Part shown: one piece after another, positions 33,726 to 45,304 of the stretch | Numbering within the stretch: the first letter of the stretch is position 1 | Layout: the number at the start of each line of letters is the position of its first letter | Assembly (NCBI RefSeq): GCF_002127325.2 | Contig: NC_035440.2 | Coordinates: 76,485,523 to 76,549,522 of the forward strand | DNA: 64,000 nucleotides | Reading direction: 5' to 3' | Source: Helianthus annuus | Lineage: Eukaryota > Streptophyta > Magnoliopsida > Asterales > Asteraceae | Program-made: the position numbers and the translations under genes | The notes under the pieces: model-generated | The model's database searches: none | The model's input: the letters and a program-made list of their open reading frames with translations, nothing else | What the model was told of the DNA's origin: nothing

Positions 33726-33889
33726 AATCAACTCTTTATCAACTTGAGATTCTTTGTAATAGATACTTTGCTTTTTAGTTGTCCCAACTATTTTTCTTCA
33801 TCTTGCTGTGTTCTTCAGGACTGTTATCTTCTTCAGAGATCCAGTTGATTGAGATTTTCTTCAATACTTACAAATAAAGTTTCCTAACA

Positions 33890-34065
33890 GAACTTTATGC
33901 TTCCGCTAATAACTTGAACTTGTTGAATTGTTTGACACCAATTAATTGTTTGGTTTGGACTTTTATTTACTTAATTATTTATGGTTCAATATGATTGGTG
34001 GCTGGATTCTGTTCAATCACGCCTCTTGCGGTGATACTCCGCTTGTGGAATTTGGGGGTGTGACA
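33890..34065 (+). repeat. 3' end of a Gypsy LTR (target of element A)
   Basis: ACTTTATGCTTCCGCTAATAA and the terminal GGGGGTGTGACA resemble the end of the E LTR (CTTATGCTTCCGCTATG...GGGTGTGACA). No primer site follows, so it is a solo or 3' LTR tail cut by element A. Confidence 0.55.
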
Positions 34066-34190
34066 ACATATATAACACCATTCAATAATTATATAACACC
34101 ATTCAATAAGTATATAACATCATTCAATAATTATATAACACCATTCAATAAGTATATAACACCATTCAATAAGTATATAACAATATTAAA
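34066..34190 (+). repeat. 21-bp tandem repeat
   Basis: Five units of TATATAACACCATTCAATAAK with exact 21-bp spacing. Confidence 0.9.
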
Positions 34191-34824
34191 AACACTACCT
34201 CCATTTCCAGAATGTGTTCTTAGTATAATGTTCATAGTATGGTTATTGTACATGGTGTTTTAAACCTGCATGCATGGTGTTTTACATCTGCATGCTAGTA
34301 GATGTTCCAGATTTCATATGGTAAAACACCATGGTATTTTTAACCTACATTCCAGTAGATGTTCTTCGCATGTTAATCGTATAGTGTTTTACACCTGCAT
34401 TCCAGTATGTGTTTAAAACATCGCGCTTTGAATCACAATACAATTAAAACACCACTGTATGAACATAGACAAAACATCTGATCGAAAAATATTTTTTTCT
34501 CTATATAAGTTTAGCAATATGGTACTCATATTAAAGATAAAAAACGCTCGTTACTATGGTGTAATTTTTTAAAAAAAGTTACGTATAAAAAGTTATTGAC
34601 GTTTAAAAAGACGGGGGGAAGTTGCATGTGCATTAATGTTAGTTTCTTAATTTAAAAATTTTAAATTTACCTGTATACCCTTAATCTAGAAAATTAATAT
34701 GTTTAACAGTAAACATTATTTACAATTTTGCCATTATGATCTCAACCATTAGATCAAAGATCTAATGGTGTAGATTATTTCTTACCTTTCTCACAAAAAA
34801 CCCTTTTTTACAGGAACCTCTGCC

Positions 34825-34855
<31 letters not shown>

Positions 34856-35387
34856 GGAGTTGGCTATAAAGTCAATTTTTCATACAAAGTGTAAAAAATA
34901 ATAAAACACACTCAAAACTCATAAATAACAAAGTAAAGATTACTAAACCGCCATATTTGTGAGGTTTGTGTTGTGTTTTGGATGATAAGGCTTTATTTAT
35001 TGAATGACCAACATTAATATGTTTTATGTTGATTATCATGTTGTGTATTATATTTATAGTTCTATAATTTTGCGTTTGAAGTTTTTATGGACTGTTAGGA
35101 GAGGATTTAAATGAGAACACCTATCTTTTTTAGAACAATGAGAGCAAATCTCTGCCAATCAATTTTGTTCTTGATGTTTTAATTAAAAGGTACATTACTG
35201 TTTACAGCATTTAGGGTTGACGCAAATAAAAAAAGCTAGTTTTTTTTTTTTTTGGAAAAAGTTGATTTTTTAGGATTTTTTGTAATATTTAAAAAAAAAA
35301 CTTTCGAAAGGCCGAGTTCTCTACTCACAACTCGTATAAGTTTCCATTTTACTTGAACCCTATATATATATATATATATATATATAG
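34191..35387. other. AT-rich non-genic stretch
   Basis: No gene. It has several GGTGTTTTACA/CCTGCATGC repeats (34255-34400), a perfect 11-bp inverted repeat at 34745-34769 (ACCATTAGATC, 3-bp loop), (TA)n at 34825-34850 and 35362-35386, and degenerate MITE-like GAGAACAC/GAGAGCAAATC words near 35110-35150. I cannot define element ends. Confidence 0.5.
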
Positions 35388-35604
35388 GATTAGGTTCAAG
35401 AGTGAACACTAGTGTAGCTTGCGAACTGAGTGAACTAATCCTGGCCATACACGTGTGTAGATCAATGGCCAGGATTTGCTGTTGAAATACACTAGTGTAT
35501 TTTATGATTTGATGATGAGATCCTTGCCATACATGTGTGTAGATCAATGGCCAGAATTTGTTCACTCAGTTCGCAAATACATTAGTGTTCACTCTAGAAC
35601 CCCA

Positions 35605-35606
<2 letters not shown>
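35388..35606. mobile_element. MITE with ~55-bp terminal inverted repeats
   Basis: The left arm AGGTTCAAGAGTGAACACT... continues through GCGAACTGAGTGAAC to GGCCAT. The right arm repeats it in reverse (GTTCACTCAGTTCGC, AGTGTTCACTCTAGAACC). Both ends abut (TA)n. No ORF. Confidence 0.8.
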
Positions 35607-35655
<49 letters not shown>

Positions 35656-35689
35656 CGACTAAAAGTGTGAGAACGATTAGGAACCGTCA

Positions 35690-36400
35690 GATCAAAACAA
35701 TCTATGGACTACATGACGCGGTGGCATTTTCGTAAATAACATCACTTTTATTAGTGTGGCGCGCTTCCATAAGGGCAAAAAGGTAAATGCCCATATGCAA
35801 AACACATCAAAGCCTGACCGAAACATATATACTTCCTAGAAAAAGCTCCCCAAAACCAACGTAAAACGCGAAAACCCTAGAAAACGCGAAACAACAAAAA
35901 CTATGGCGTCGAAAGATCAAACCAGATCCAGAGGAAAAAAAACATAGTGAGTTAACTTCGATTTACATTGTTCTAGTTTATGCTGCTTTTGGCGTTCTAA
36001 TTTTAACAAAAATTTGCAGTTTCTACAAGGGGGGAAGGGGAAGAGTCATCTGCTCCAAAACGCCAAAAAACGAACGAGCAACAAAAGAAGACAACAAGAG
36101 GACATGGTACACAAATGTTACTTTTCGTGATGAAAAAGCACACTTTCATACTTTGTTGCCAAAACGCCAAAATATGTATCGTTTGTTACTAAAGGCCACA
36201 ACACATGAATCCTGTCATAGCTTTGTTACTAAACGCCAAAAAATGTATGGATTCTTTTATAAACGCCATTTAACTATTATTGAGTTGTTTAACATCTATA
36301 ATCTCTTATTGATTTGTAAAACGCCATAAATGTATCATAGTTATGTTAAATTATACTATTAAAACGCCATAAAATAAAACGCCATGAAATCATTTTGTAT
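35690..36400 (+). other. 5' part of the Ulp1 element, possible first exons
   Basis: There is a candidate ATG at 35903 (MASKDQTRSRGKK), a donor-like ATAGTGAGT at 35945 and an acceptor TTTGCAG near 36019. A short basic stretch (SSAPKRQKTNEQQ) follows, then a donor CATGGTAC near 36105 and an acceptor at 36402. Phases do not join cleanly at the first junction. Seven AAACGCCA words already lie here. Confidence 0.4.
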
Positions 36401-36401
36401 A

Positions 36402-39400
36402 GGAGAAGAGAGGTTAAGATTGAGAATAAATGTGCATACTGGAAAGGCCCAAAACGCCAATAAGAGAAAGGCATTAAGTCAGAATGTGGAGGTTGAGGAA
36501 GAACCATATCATGAGTTCAGTGGGGCTAGAATCTTGTCAAGAGTAAAACCTACAAAACTGACTGGTTGGTTTATGAATCTAAATGAAAACCAAAGACAGG
36601 CAGTACACCAAATGGGGTTTGGTGCTACACTAAGGTTGAAAATAGACATCGTACCAACAATGCTTGCGTACTGGTTAGTTGAAAATTATAATCAAAAGAC
36701 AAACACCCTAAACGTTGGCAACCATACCATACAAATAAATGAAGAATTGGTAAACTCTTTAACGGGCATACGAAATGGAAGGGTACCCGTGAACATGAAA
36801 AAAAGACCAACAGCTAAAGACCACGTGGTGGCTGAGTGGAAAGCACAGTTCCGAGGGGCTAAGTGGAAAGCACAGTTAGGAGGGTTGGGCTGGCTTAAAG
36901 ACCAAGTGTGAGGATATACTTTGATAACGTTTTGCCTATGATGCATGGCTTTGGGAGAAACTTCTGCCTAAATTTCCTTGTAGCATTCTTCACTATAATG
37001 GGGCATGCAACTGACAATGCAGTCGTCAACAAACAATTCTTGCACAATGTTACACCAGACGTTCAAATAAACCAAATGAACTGGTGTAGTTATATCATCC
37101 AATGCTTGCAACACGCCAAAACCGCATGGGCTCCCAAAAAGCATTACACAGGGCCACTGATCATACTTGCGGTAAGAATAAAATTTCACTATTCATTTGT
37201 GTGTCATTAGAACGCCAAAAAATATCTGTCATTTGAAAATCTATTTTCTTACAGCTTGCCTTGGTGAACGATGCTTGCAATATGAAAAAATGGGACCGAA
37301 AAGAAGGATACCCAATTGAGTGGGTTACAACAGAAACTCTTGACTTATTTGAGAGTGCATTGGCTAAACACCTTGTGGGCAATGAAGTAAAAAGGAAAAC
37401 AAACAAAAAAGGTAAAGGAAGCAAGCCCCAAAAAACAAGAAAAATGCAGATTGTTGTTCATGATGAAGATGATGGTGATGATGTTTAGAATGAAGATGAA
37501 GATGATGTTCACAAGGTCAATGAGCATGATGATGAGTTTGATGATGATGATGATGATGGTTTTGATCATGATGATCATTATAACTATGAGGTGCAAAACG
37601 CCATGCCCTTCAATGATGATGAAGAGGCTTCACTTCAAAGGATGGTGAATGAGGATATAGAAAGCCGGGAAACGACGTTTGAAGTTTCTGCATTAGGAAA
37701 CCATGCTCTTATCAGAGGAGTAACACAGTATGACAACATTTTTGCTGATGAAGAAGAACAAAACAAAGAACCTGAAGAGGTATGTTGTTCAAATAATAAA
37801 TTAAAAAAAAACAAAAAACACCATGATAAACAAAATCCTTTTATTTATTATAACATGATATGGCTGATAAATTGGATGGAGCATACAAAGAATTAGAAGA
37901 CTGTTACAATAAAATGAGCACATTACTAAAACAGTCAAAGACTGAATACCCAAACAACCTCCTGGTACACATTAAATACTCACAATGTATGACATTGTTG
38001 GAGAACATCTCAAAATTTGTTGATGAAAACGCCAAAGAAATGCCAGCTGAAACAGAAGAAGATACACAAGAAACTGAGGATGAAAATGAGGTGGTACTAG
38101 GAGATGAAAATGAACAAGATGGGGAAAAGGAGATGGCTGAAAAAGAAAATGCCATTAAAGAGCAAATAGTTCATGAAAACGCCAAAGAATTTGAAAATGA
38201 AGAACACGGAAAGGAAGAATGTGAAAATGAAGAAGAAAGGGAGAAGGAAATGGCTGGAATTGAAAACGCCATTGAAGTGGAAATAGTTGATGAAAACGCC
38301 ATGCAAGTGGAAATAGTTCATGAAAACGTCATTGAAGATGAAAATGAAGGAAAAGGAAAAGAAGAAGGAAAAGGAAAAGGGGAAGGAGAAGAAGAAGAAG
38401 AGGAAGGGGAGTGCGAAGGGAATGGAGAAAGAGAAGGAAAAGGAGAAAGAGAAGGGGAAGGAGAAAGGCAAGGAGAAGGGGATACAAGGGATGTGGCAAT
38501 AGAACAAAACGCCAAACCCTCAACTGCTACAACAACTCCCATATATGATCATGAAAAGGATACTATATCATCAGATGAAGATGTAAACGAAAACGATATT
38601 GAGAGGTGGAGTTGTGATTTCAAGACACTTGAATATCACATTTCAAGATACAATGGGGAAAAAATAATTAAGAGGAATATTGCTGAGATTTTGGAACTGC
38701 CAGGACAAGATCTAAAACAAATGATTGATATTAAAGAAGGTCTTGATAATTCAAAGATGGTGGATGAAGCAATTAAAGCAATAAAAAAACATCTGCAACC
38801 TGCTGAAGAGACCCCAAAAATGCATGTATTTGATAAGACACCAAACATCGCCACAACAGAAACACAAGACAGTCAGGCATTCAACCTTGAAAAAGAAAAA
38901 ACTGAAGGGGAGATGGTGAACAAAAGTGTTGACCAACAAGGGGCAGTGTTTGATAAAACGCCATATGAACAGCCACCAACTACATCTGGGAAAAACCTCT
39001 TGAAAATTTTTGAAGAGGAAGAGACACCCAATAAACCCTAGGATGAAAACGCCATCAACACATCACCACCAAAAACGCGAAATATCTCAGATGTGCAGGA
39101 GAAAGGTGATGAGGACAACACTCCAGACATCACAAAGCTGATGAAAGAAAATAAAATTTTGAACCCTAAAGAGCTGCCTGTTGATGAAAAAGCTGATAAA
39201 GATGATGAAGAAGATAAAAATATAAAAAAAAAAGAATGTGACTGAAGAGGAGAAGAGAGATAAAAAATTGAGCAAGGCATGTTTGTCACCTTATCTAAGG
39301 AGGCAAGTGGTGATACATGAAAAAAGGACAAACGCTGAAAATAACCTTTCCACATACATCTTCACTGGAATCGGCGATTATGAGTATGTACACTTCTCTC

Positions 39401-40574
39401 AAAATAAAACGGCAAACTTTCCATTCATAACGTTTACTTGAGAATATGCATGCAAAAACAATCAAAACGCCATGTATTACAATAGAATGAGTTTGTATAC
39501 CTAAAACGCCAAATGATGTTTTTTAGAACTAAGCTGTTCAAGATGGGAGAACAGCTAAAAATAAAACGCCAAACTATCCATCCATAACATTTACTTGAGA
39601 ATATGCATGCAAAAACAATCAAAACGCCATGTATTATAATAGAATGAGTTTGTATAACTAAAACGCCAAATGATGTTTTTTTTAGAACTGAGCTGTTCAA
39701 GATGGGAGAAAAGTTTCTCATGGGGGTGATCTGTGAGAGCATGAAACCAGGATTTCAAGCACACGTCTCAATTATTCTAAGTTAGGCACATATCTTGAAC
39801 TATGAAGAAAGATACAAGGCTCATGAATCACCCTCAAGGTTATTCTGCGCAGAAATACTGTTGGTAACTCTTTTGCTATATATATTTGATAAAATTATAA
39901 TAGGACATTGTTTTGTTGTTTAATTATGTGGAACTCAATATTACAGAATACTCCGGCATACTACGAAACGACAACTGAAGATGCACGAAACAATGAATTC
40001 AACAGAATCATGGAAACTATTCTGAAAAACACACGTTTCAAAGCAGACAAGTAACATAAAACCATCAACGATTATGAACTGGTCTTCGTGCCAATAATCT
40101 GGGAAAGACATTTCTATGTTGTCTGTTTCAACATGAAACACAAAAGAGTTGATATATTGGACAACAACGGTGTAGGGGATAACGTCAGCATAAAAAAAGT
40201 ATGATGGGTGGAAAAATTGGTATCTTAAAAACTTTGAATATAGGAAACATGTTGACAAATGGCCAAACTAATATATGGAAAAAAAAATGTGAAAACTGCA
40301 GCACGGAGCTTTTGCAAACTACTTGCGTATTAAAAACCACCTAAAGCATAAGATCATGAGCAAGGCGAAGGTTGTCAGACAAAATATGGATTGGAGGACA
40401 AATTCTAACGTCATCGACTGTGGGATTTTCGCAATGAGGCATATGGAAACATACATGGGGGATATAGCTAGTTGGAAAAGTGGTTTGGCAACAGAAGATG
40501 CCCCAAATCAACTCCAACAAAAACAGCTAAATGAACTAAGGGTAAAATACATTGAAAAAAATCATGTTTCATAG
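36402..40574 (+). pseudogene. decayed Ulp1-family cysteine protease gene of transposon type
   Basis: N-terminal plant-specific domain: LTGWFMNLNENQRQAVHQMG, FGATLRLKIDIVPTMLAYWL, then NFLVAFFTIMGHATDN and NWCSYIIQCLQHAK..YTGPLI. Next are an Asp/Glu-rich and ENA-repeat region (~37490-39040) and the SPYLRRQV block (~39280). The Ulp1 domain has WERHFYVVCFN (His 40109), ILDNNG (Asp 40160) and IDCGIFAMRH (Cys 40419). Ulp1 proteases remove SUMO. Introns are visible, e.g. 37171-37256. Breaks: a TG duplication shifts the frame at ~36908; in-frame stops at ~37486, 39039, 40052 and 40202; a poly-A indel near 39230; an exon duplication at 39402-39715. The catalytic residues survive but the gene cannot yield one protein. 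Confidence 0.8.
39402..39715 (+). repeat. 157-bp tandem duplication in the Ulp1 gene
   Basis: Two copies with a 157-bp offset (ATATGCATGC at 39444 and 39601) include an exon segment LFKMGE and two AAACGCCA words per copy. A few differences separate them. Confidence 0.85.
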
Positions 40575-41300
40575 TGAAAATGAAAACATAAAACTACTGA
40601 CAAGTTGTCTAAATACATTCATGGCTTATGGGGGAGAAACAATACGTAAGTTGTTTGACAAAGCAGATGAGAGAATAGCAAAACGAATGTTAGAATATGT
40701 AGATTAGCTAAACGCCATGTATTTTAATGTTGAATATCGTGTTTTACTCTTTACATTATTACATCTACATGTTTGGTTGTGTGATCTACTACCGTATTTG
40801 TGCAAATCAAAGAAAACGCCATGATTAGAAAAATTTACAAATATTAACCATTAAAAACATAAACAACATTAAAAAAAGGGGTTAAAAAAACTAAATTAAG
40901 ACAAGAAGAAAACACAAAAAAAGCCAAATCTGTAGGAAATCAATAAAACGCCATTAAAACATAAATGCTATTCGTAAAAAAAATACTTTTTGAAAAAAAC
41001 ACCATGAAAAAACAAGCATAAAGATGAAAACGCTATTAAAACACAAACGCTTTTCGTAAAAAATACACTTTAAAAAAAACGCCATGTAAACTAGCACAAA
41101 GATGAAAACGCCATATATATTTAATTATTTTTGGGCAAAGGAATCATAACGCCATTGTTTAGCGGGAAGTGGACAATGACAATCGTACTCCCGCATAACA
41201 ATTAGCGCTCCCAACCACGTGTTGGGCCAGGATCCGTTCTCACCATTCTCACCATTCTCACACTTTTCACCGTTCTCTCTTGATCCCGATTCTATATATA
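40575..41300 (+). other. 3' flank of the Ulp1 gene to the element end
   Basis: No coding frame. Several AAACGCCA words sit in A-rich DNA. From 41160 a subterminal unit CCGTTCTCACCATTCTCACC leads into the right terminal inverted repeat. Confidence 0.6.
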
Positions 41301-41588
41301 TAGGGTAGGGATCCTAAGAGAAATTATACTCTTACATAATTAGCAACTTGGGTTATGTCTCATTTGTTTAAAAGTCACACCCCTTAATTCATTTTATTCA
41401 CACCCTTTCATTTATACATAACCGCCTTACGGTATGTACCCTTCGTTTAAAAGTCGTGTCTGTTAGTAACAATTTATCATTTATATAAAAATTAAACTGA
41501 AGGGTTATATATATATATATATACAATGGTGTCGGTTAGAAAGGTTTTGACGGAAAATAGCATTATTCAACGTATACAAAATTCATGG
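41301..41588. other. AT-rich spacer
   Basis: No gene. GTTTAAAAGTC occurs twice (41367 and 41447), and a (TA)n run lies at 41507-41522. Possibly a MITE remnant (starts AGGGTAGGGATCC after TA). Confidence 0.4.
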
Positions 41589-41596
41589 GGGGTAAT

Positions 41597-42219
41597 CAGG
41601 GGCGGACCCACCCCAGTGTTTTTTAAAAAAATACTAGAACCGGTATGTTAAATTTTTCAAGGACACCATAAAATAAATTAGTTCGACCCCATAAAATTAA
41701 AAGCAAAGATGGTATTGTGGTAAATATCCCTGTGTTCCAACAAATAAGTCTCAAGTTCAAGTCTTACATCTCTTGCTTTTTAGTTTATTTTTTCCATCAA
41801 AATTAAACTAGTGTTTTAAAACAACACAACCACCATTGACCCTCTAATTTGCTTCTTTAAAATGATAAATTTAATATCTCCGAATGATTTTATTTTATAT
41901 TTGATTACCAAATAACACTTCCAACATATAATGGCGTTCAAAAAAAATCTTAAACAAAATTTTGAAGTTATGTGAAGTAGTTGGGTAGTTTAGGTAGCTA
42001 TTGGTTTCAAGCAACTTATTAATCATCACAATTTGATAACTTGATTCTTAAAAATGGTTCTTGACAATGTAGTAGTGGTTTCATGTCAACTAAATGCTTC
42101 TATGTTATTTCCTAGCCCCGACTACGATGACCGACCCGAAAATTTTAATGTTTGGTTGTGAAAAATTCTAACACAAAAAAATGGACCCCAATGAAAAAAA
42201 AATCTTGGGTCTGCCACTG
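41597..42219. mobile_element. hAT element, non-autonomous
   Basis: 623 bp. Ends are CAGGGGCGGACCCA and (complement) CAGTGGCAGACCC, with exact 8-bp duplications GGGGTAAT at 41589-41596 and 42220-42227. No transposase frame. Short TIRs and an 8-bp duplication define hAT. Confidence 0.92.
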
Positions 42220-42289
42220 GGGGTAATAGTATTCTTATTGTATTGGTTGAGTTGGGCGGCCACATGCCAGCCAATTTTTTTTTTTTTTT

Positions 42290-43620
42290 TTTTGCTAAAT
42301 TACGATTTTCCCCGTTTATATTTGTAGTCATGCATGGCACACCCCTATTGGCCCAACAAGTTTACGATTTTATCCCATTTTAAAATTACGCTTTTACCAT
42401 CAGTTCAAAATTATGCTTTTACCCTCACTTAACAATAAATTTACGCTTTTGCTCCCAGCTAAAAATTTTCAATTTTTCCCTCGGTTAACATTACGATTTT
42501 GCCAAGTTTAAATTTACAGTTTTGCCATTAGGTTTTTTCCTTATAATAACGATTTTGCCATCTGTTCAAAATTATGTTTTTACCCTCATTTAAAAATAAA
42601 TTTTCGCTTTTGCTCCCACCTAAAAATTTCAATTTTGCCCTCGGTTCAAAATTACGTTTTTGCCCCGTTTAAATTTACAGTTTTGCCATTAATTTTCTTT
42701 CTCACACAGCCAAGTTACGATTTTGCCCTCAACCCCATTGGTCCATTTAGTTTACGATTTTATCCCTGAAACAAAATTATGATTTCCCTCTCAGTTCAAA
42801 GTTACGTTTTCCCCATCGTTTTAATTTTTCTAGCAAAACTATAAAAGTTTTTTGTTTTAATTGGTTGACTAGATTTAACTTTTTTTTCGTCTAAAGGAGC
42901 TGTCTAACACTCGCTCATTAGTTCTGAAAAATTAAAGTTTTGCCCTTAGCCCAAAATTACGATCTTATCATCGTTTTAGATTTTTTCCTAGCAAAATTAT
43001 AGTAGTGTTTTTTTAATTGATTGAGAACTATTCGGCCATCGCCCCGCAACGCGGGCGGGAAGTATCACCCTGCCATTGGTTCAAATGGGAGGCGAGCAAT
43101 ACCCATTGGACCAACCAGTTTATTATTTTATATCCATTTTAAAATTACGTTTTTGCCCCCAGTTAAAAAATACGGTTTTGCCTCAACTTCAAAATACGTT
43201 TACCCTTTTGCACCGAGCGAAAAAATACGTCGCCCTCGGGAAAAAATTACGCTTTTACCCTCAGCCAAAATTACGTTTTCGCCCCAGTTCAAAATAAAGT
43301 TTTTCCCCCGGCTCAAAATTACGAATTTATACCAGTTTATTATTTTTTACCTAGTTTAAAATTATGGTTTTGCACACAGTTTAAAATTACGTATTTGCCC
43401 CCAGTTCAAAATAAATTTATGCTTTTGCCCCCAGCTAAAATTTACGAATATCCCCTCGGTTCAAAATTACGATATCACCCTCAATTCAAAATTAAGTTTT
43501 TGCCCCCGGTGCAAAATAAAAATATAGTTCCCCCTAGCTAAAAATTAGGATTTTACCCTCGGGAAAAAAATTGATTTTCCCCCAGCTAAAAATTGTGTCA
43601 AAGAGTTGTCTAACACTCTT
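42290..43620. repeat. degenerate minisatellite (AAATTACGATTTTGCCC type)
   Basis: Some forty loose units of AAATTACGNTTTTGCCCYCNGTTC, mostly 20-28 bp, occur in two blocks. Blocks are separated by copies of AGCAAAACTATAGTA...AATTGGTTGAGAA (42834, 42973 and 43637). A GC hairpin CGCCCCGCAACGCGGGCGGG lies at 43039. ORFs read through it are artefacts of the repeat. Confidence 0.88.
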
Positions 43621-43689
43621 TTTACTTTTTATTTTTAGCAAAACTATAGTAATGTTTTTCTAATTGGTTGAGAATTATTTGGCCCGCGA

Positions 43690-45015
43690 GGCAGAGGCCG
43701 CATTATAAATTAAAATGTACACCCTTAAAAAATTAAGAGTGTTCTTTTGATTTATTTCAAGCGCCGGTTTTCTTAAATCGCGTCGGTTATCAAACTTTTG
43801 ACAAAATTCCATTTTGCATCTCATCTTTGATTTATTTTATTTCTTTTTTGTTGCTTCGTTCTTTTATTTAACTTTCTATTTTATTTAATATTTTAAACTT
43901 AATCCTTGACATGCTAGATTTAATATTCTAAATGTAGTTGACGTGCATATTTTTTAGCGTTTTAACATTACTTTGTTTTGCTAGGTAAATACCAGTAGAC
44001 AAGTTGGAAATCGAACCTTACAAAATTTTTGCATCCCAATCATGCTTGAGTCAATTTTTAACTTTGATTTGTATACGTTTTAGTCTTAAATTTGGATAAA
44101 ACCGAAACAAAAATTTGGGTTCTTATAGTTGTAAGAAACCAATTGGTTTTTACGTAAGCGACGGTTTTCAGTTTTACATTTAGGCTTGAAGTATTTTGGT
44201 TTGAAAAAAATTGGCTAAAAATAATCTCTTTGGTCCTTTCAGCCAACTAAACTGGGACCCGTATAACATGTTTATCTATTCTACTTTCATAATGTAATAT
44301 TTTTTGCGTAGGTCAAAAAATGTTCGATTCTATTGACAACACTTTCTGTTTTTCTTTAAGTAAAATGCTTTAATATGGTGTTTTAGGCCGAGTATTTATA
44401 TACTATTAATTTGAAACATTTGTAGACATATTTGTTTGTAAGATGTGCTTAATGGTTGCACCTTAATCAAATATAGGTTGTACGTTATGCTTAAGTGGTT
44501 GTACCTTAATCAAATAATAATGGTTTCATTACCTTACCAAATTCAATCTGTTTTGTATACATGTAGGTTGTAAATTGTGCTTAAGTGGTTGTACCCTAAT
44601 CAAATAATGGTTTCATTATCTTACCATATTCAATCGGTTTGATCCATTCAAAATTATGTTGTTTTATTTGTAAATTATTGTTATTTATAATAATCTAATT
44701 AATTTAGCCAAAATCGTGTATAAATATAATTTGCAACATATTGATGCAATGGTTGTTGTAATGTATGCATTATGGTTTGTATAGTGGTAATGATATATAT
44801 TATATATAGATTACGATAAACCTGTCAAACGAGAAAAAATTGACGCGGGTTCATCGTAACGCGCGAGTCCTAGATCAACTTAGTTATCTTGTTCTATGTT
44901 TTACGTTTCGGTTTAATTTTTTCGAATTAACACCGCAACTTCAGTGTCGGTGGTCGCTGACAGTAGTGTGGCATTAGTGCTCGCCCCCACGCAACGCGGA
45001 GGTGCTTAATACTAG
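43690..45015 (+). mobile_element. Helitron-like tail with CTAG 3' end
   Basis: A GC-rich hairpin-like segment (CGCCCCCACGCAACGCGGAGG, cut here to its core at ~44981-45001) is followed by TTAATACTAG and T at 45016, the arrangement of a plant Helitron 3' end. No RepHel protein is present. The 5' end is not identified; it may lie before the minisatellite. Three GGTTGTA..GCTTAAGTGGTTGTACC repeats lie at 44466-44600. Confidence 0.5.
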
Positions 45016-45016
45016 T

Positions 45017-45301
45017 TAAAACAAAAATGAAAAGAATGTTGTGCATAAACTTACAAATTTTGTATCTTATATAGTGATACTAACACATTTATAATCAACA
45101 TCCCGTTACAACGATTGGGTTATCGTTAACTCGTCCACCCTAATTAAGAAACTTGAGAAGCATTTTGTACCACACATTTCCGTACTTTTCGTAATATACA
45201 CATCTATAAATTTTAATAAATCAAAACTATCTTAGGCCACTTAACGTTCACTTAGACTATTAAGTGCTATGTGACAACCTCTTAATCCATTGTTATTGTG
45301 T
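45017..45301. other. AT-rich spacer
   Basis: No gene or clear element ends seen. Confidence 0.5.
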
Positions 45302-45304
45302 TTA

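Larger units (their letters stand above)
1..33889 (-). mobile_element. Copia element A (Sirevirus-like), interrupted, left end off window
   Basis: Minus-strand Ty1/Copia retrotransposon. From right to left: 5' LTR 33099-33889, primer site 33085-33096, gag 33081-32359 continuing at 26427-25780, protease and integrase 25756-24911 continuing at 3447-2685, RT and RNase H 2690-1017, then an extra ORF running off position 1. The order PR-INT-RT-RH identifies Copia. It is interrupted by C (26428-32358) and by B (3448-24910, itself carrying D). Several frameshifts and stops show it is dead. The Sirevirus-like label rests on the extra 3' ORF, the long gag and the style of its nested relatives; it is inference. 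Confidence 0.85.
33099..33889 (-). repeat. Element A 5' LTR
   Basis: About 791 bp. On the sense strand it begins TGTTAGGAAAC and ends GGGTCCAACA, an imperfect terminal inverted repeat. The outer boundary at 33889 is inferred from this, since the partner LTR is off the window. Sense TATA CTATAAATAG lies at 33390-33399. Confidence 0.75.
36057..41153 (+). repeat. dispersed AAAACGCCA motif array
   Basis: Roughly thirty copies of (A)AAACGCCA(T/A) on the plus strand, e.g. 36057, 36161, 36231, 36261, 36318, 36361, 36376, 36451, ~37594, 38026, 38265, 38292, 38505, 38956, 39047, 39462, 39503, 39563, 39621, 39660, ~40707, 40813, 40945, 41076, 41104 and 41146. They fall in introns, flanks and exons. 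In exons they are read as ENA, KTP and KRQ, that is, in three frames. The reverse complement is rare. Confidence 0.88.
35640..41300 (+). mobile_element. TIR element carrying a Ulp1-like gene (KI-MULE-like)
   Basis: The left end has AAAAGTGTGAGAACGATTAGGAACCG near 35660. The reverse complement of the right end (41225-41290) has GAAAAGTGTGAGAATGGTGAGAA, an imperfect inverted repeat next to TA tracts. The interior encodes a plant Ulp1-protease-type protein but no transposase. Ulp1-like genes carried by Mutator-like elements (Kaonashi/KI type) are established in plants. The match of ends is short, so superfamily and exact borders are inference. Confidence 0.6.

Noticed and set aside
38097..38542. 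Minus-strand Phe/Ser-rich ORFs
   Set aside because: Antisense of the GAA/GGA-rich Glu-Lys region of the Ulp1 gene.
43030..43062. Helitron 3' end at the CGCCCCGCAACGCGGGCGGG hairpin
   Set aside because: The hairpin is right but no CTRR terminus follows within ~15 bp.
43021..43359. ORFs in the 43-kb minisatellite
   Set aside because: Products of the repeat unit, not a gene.
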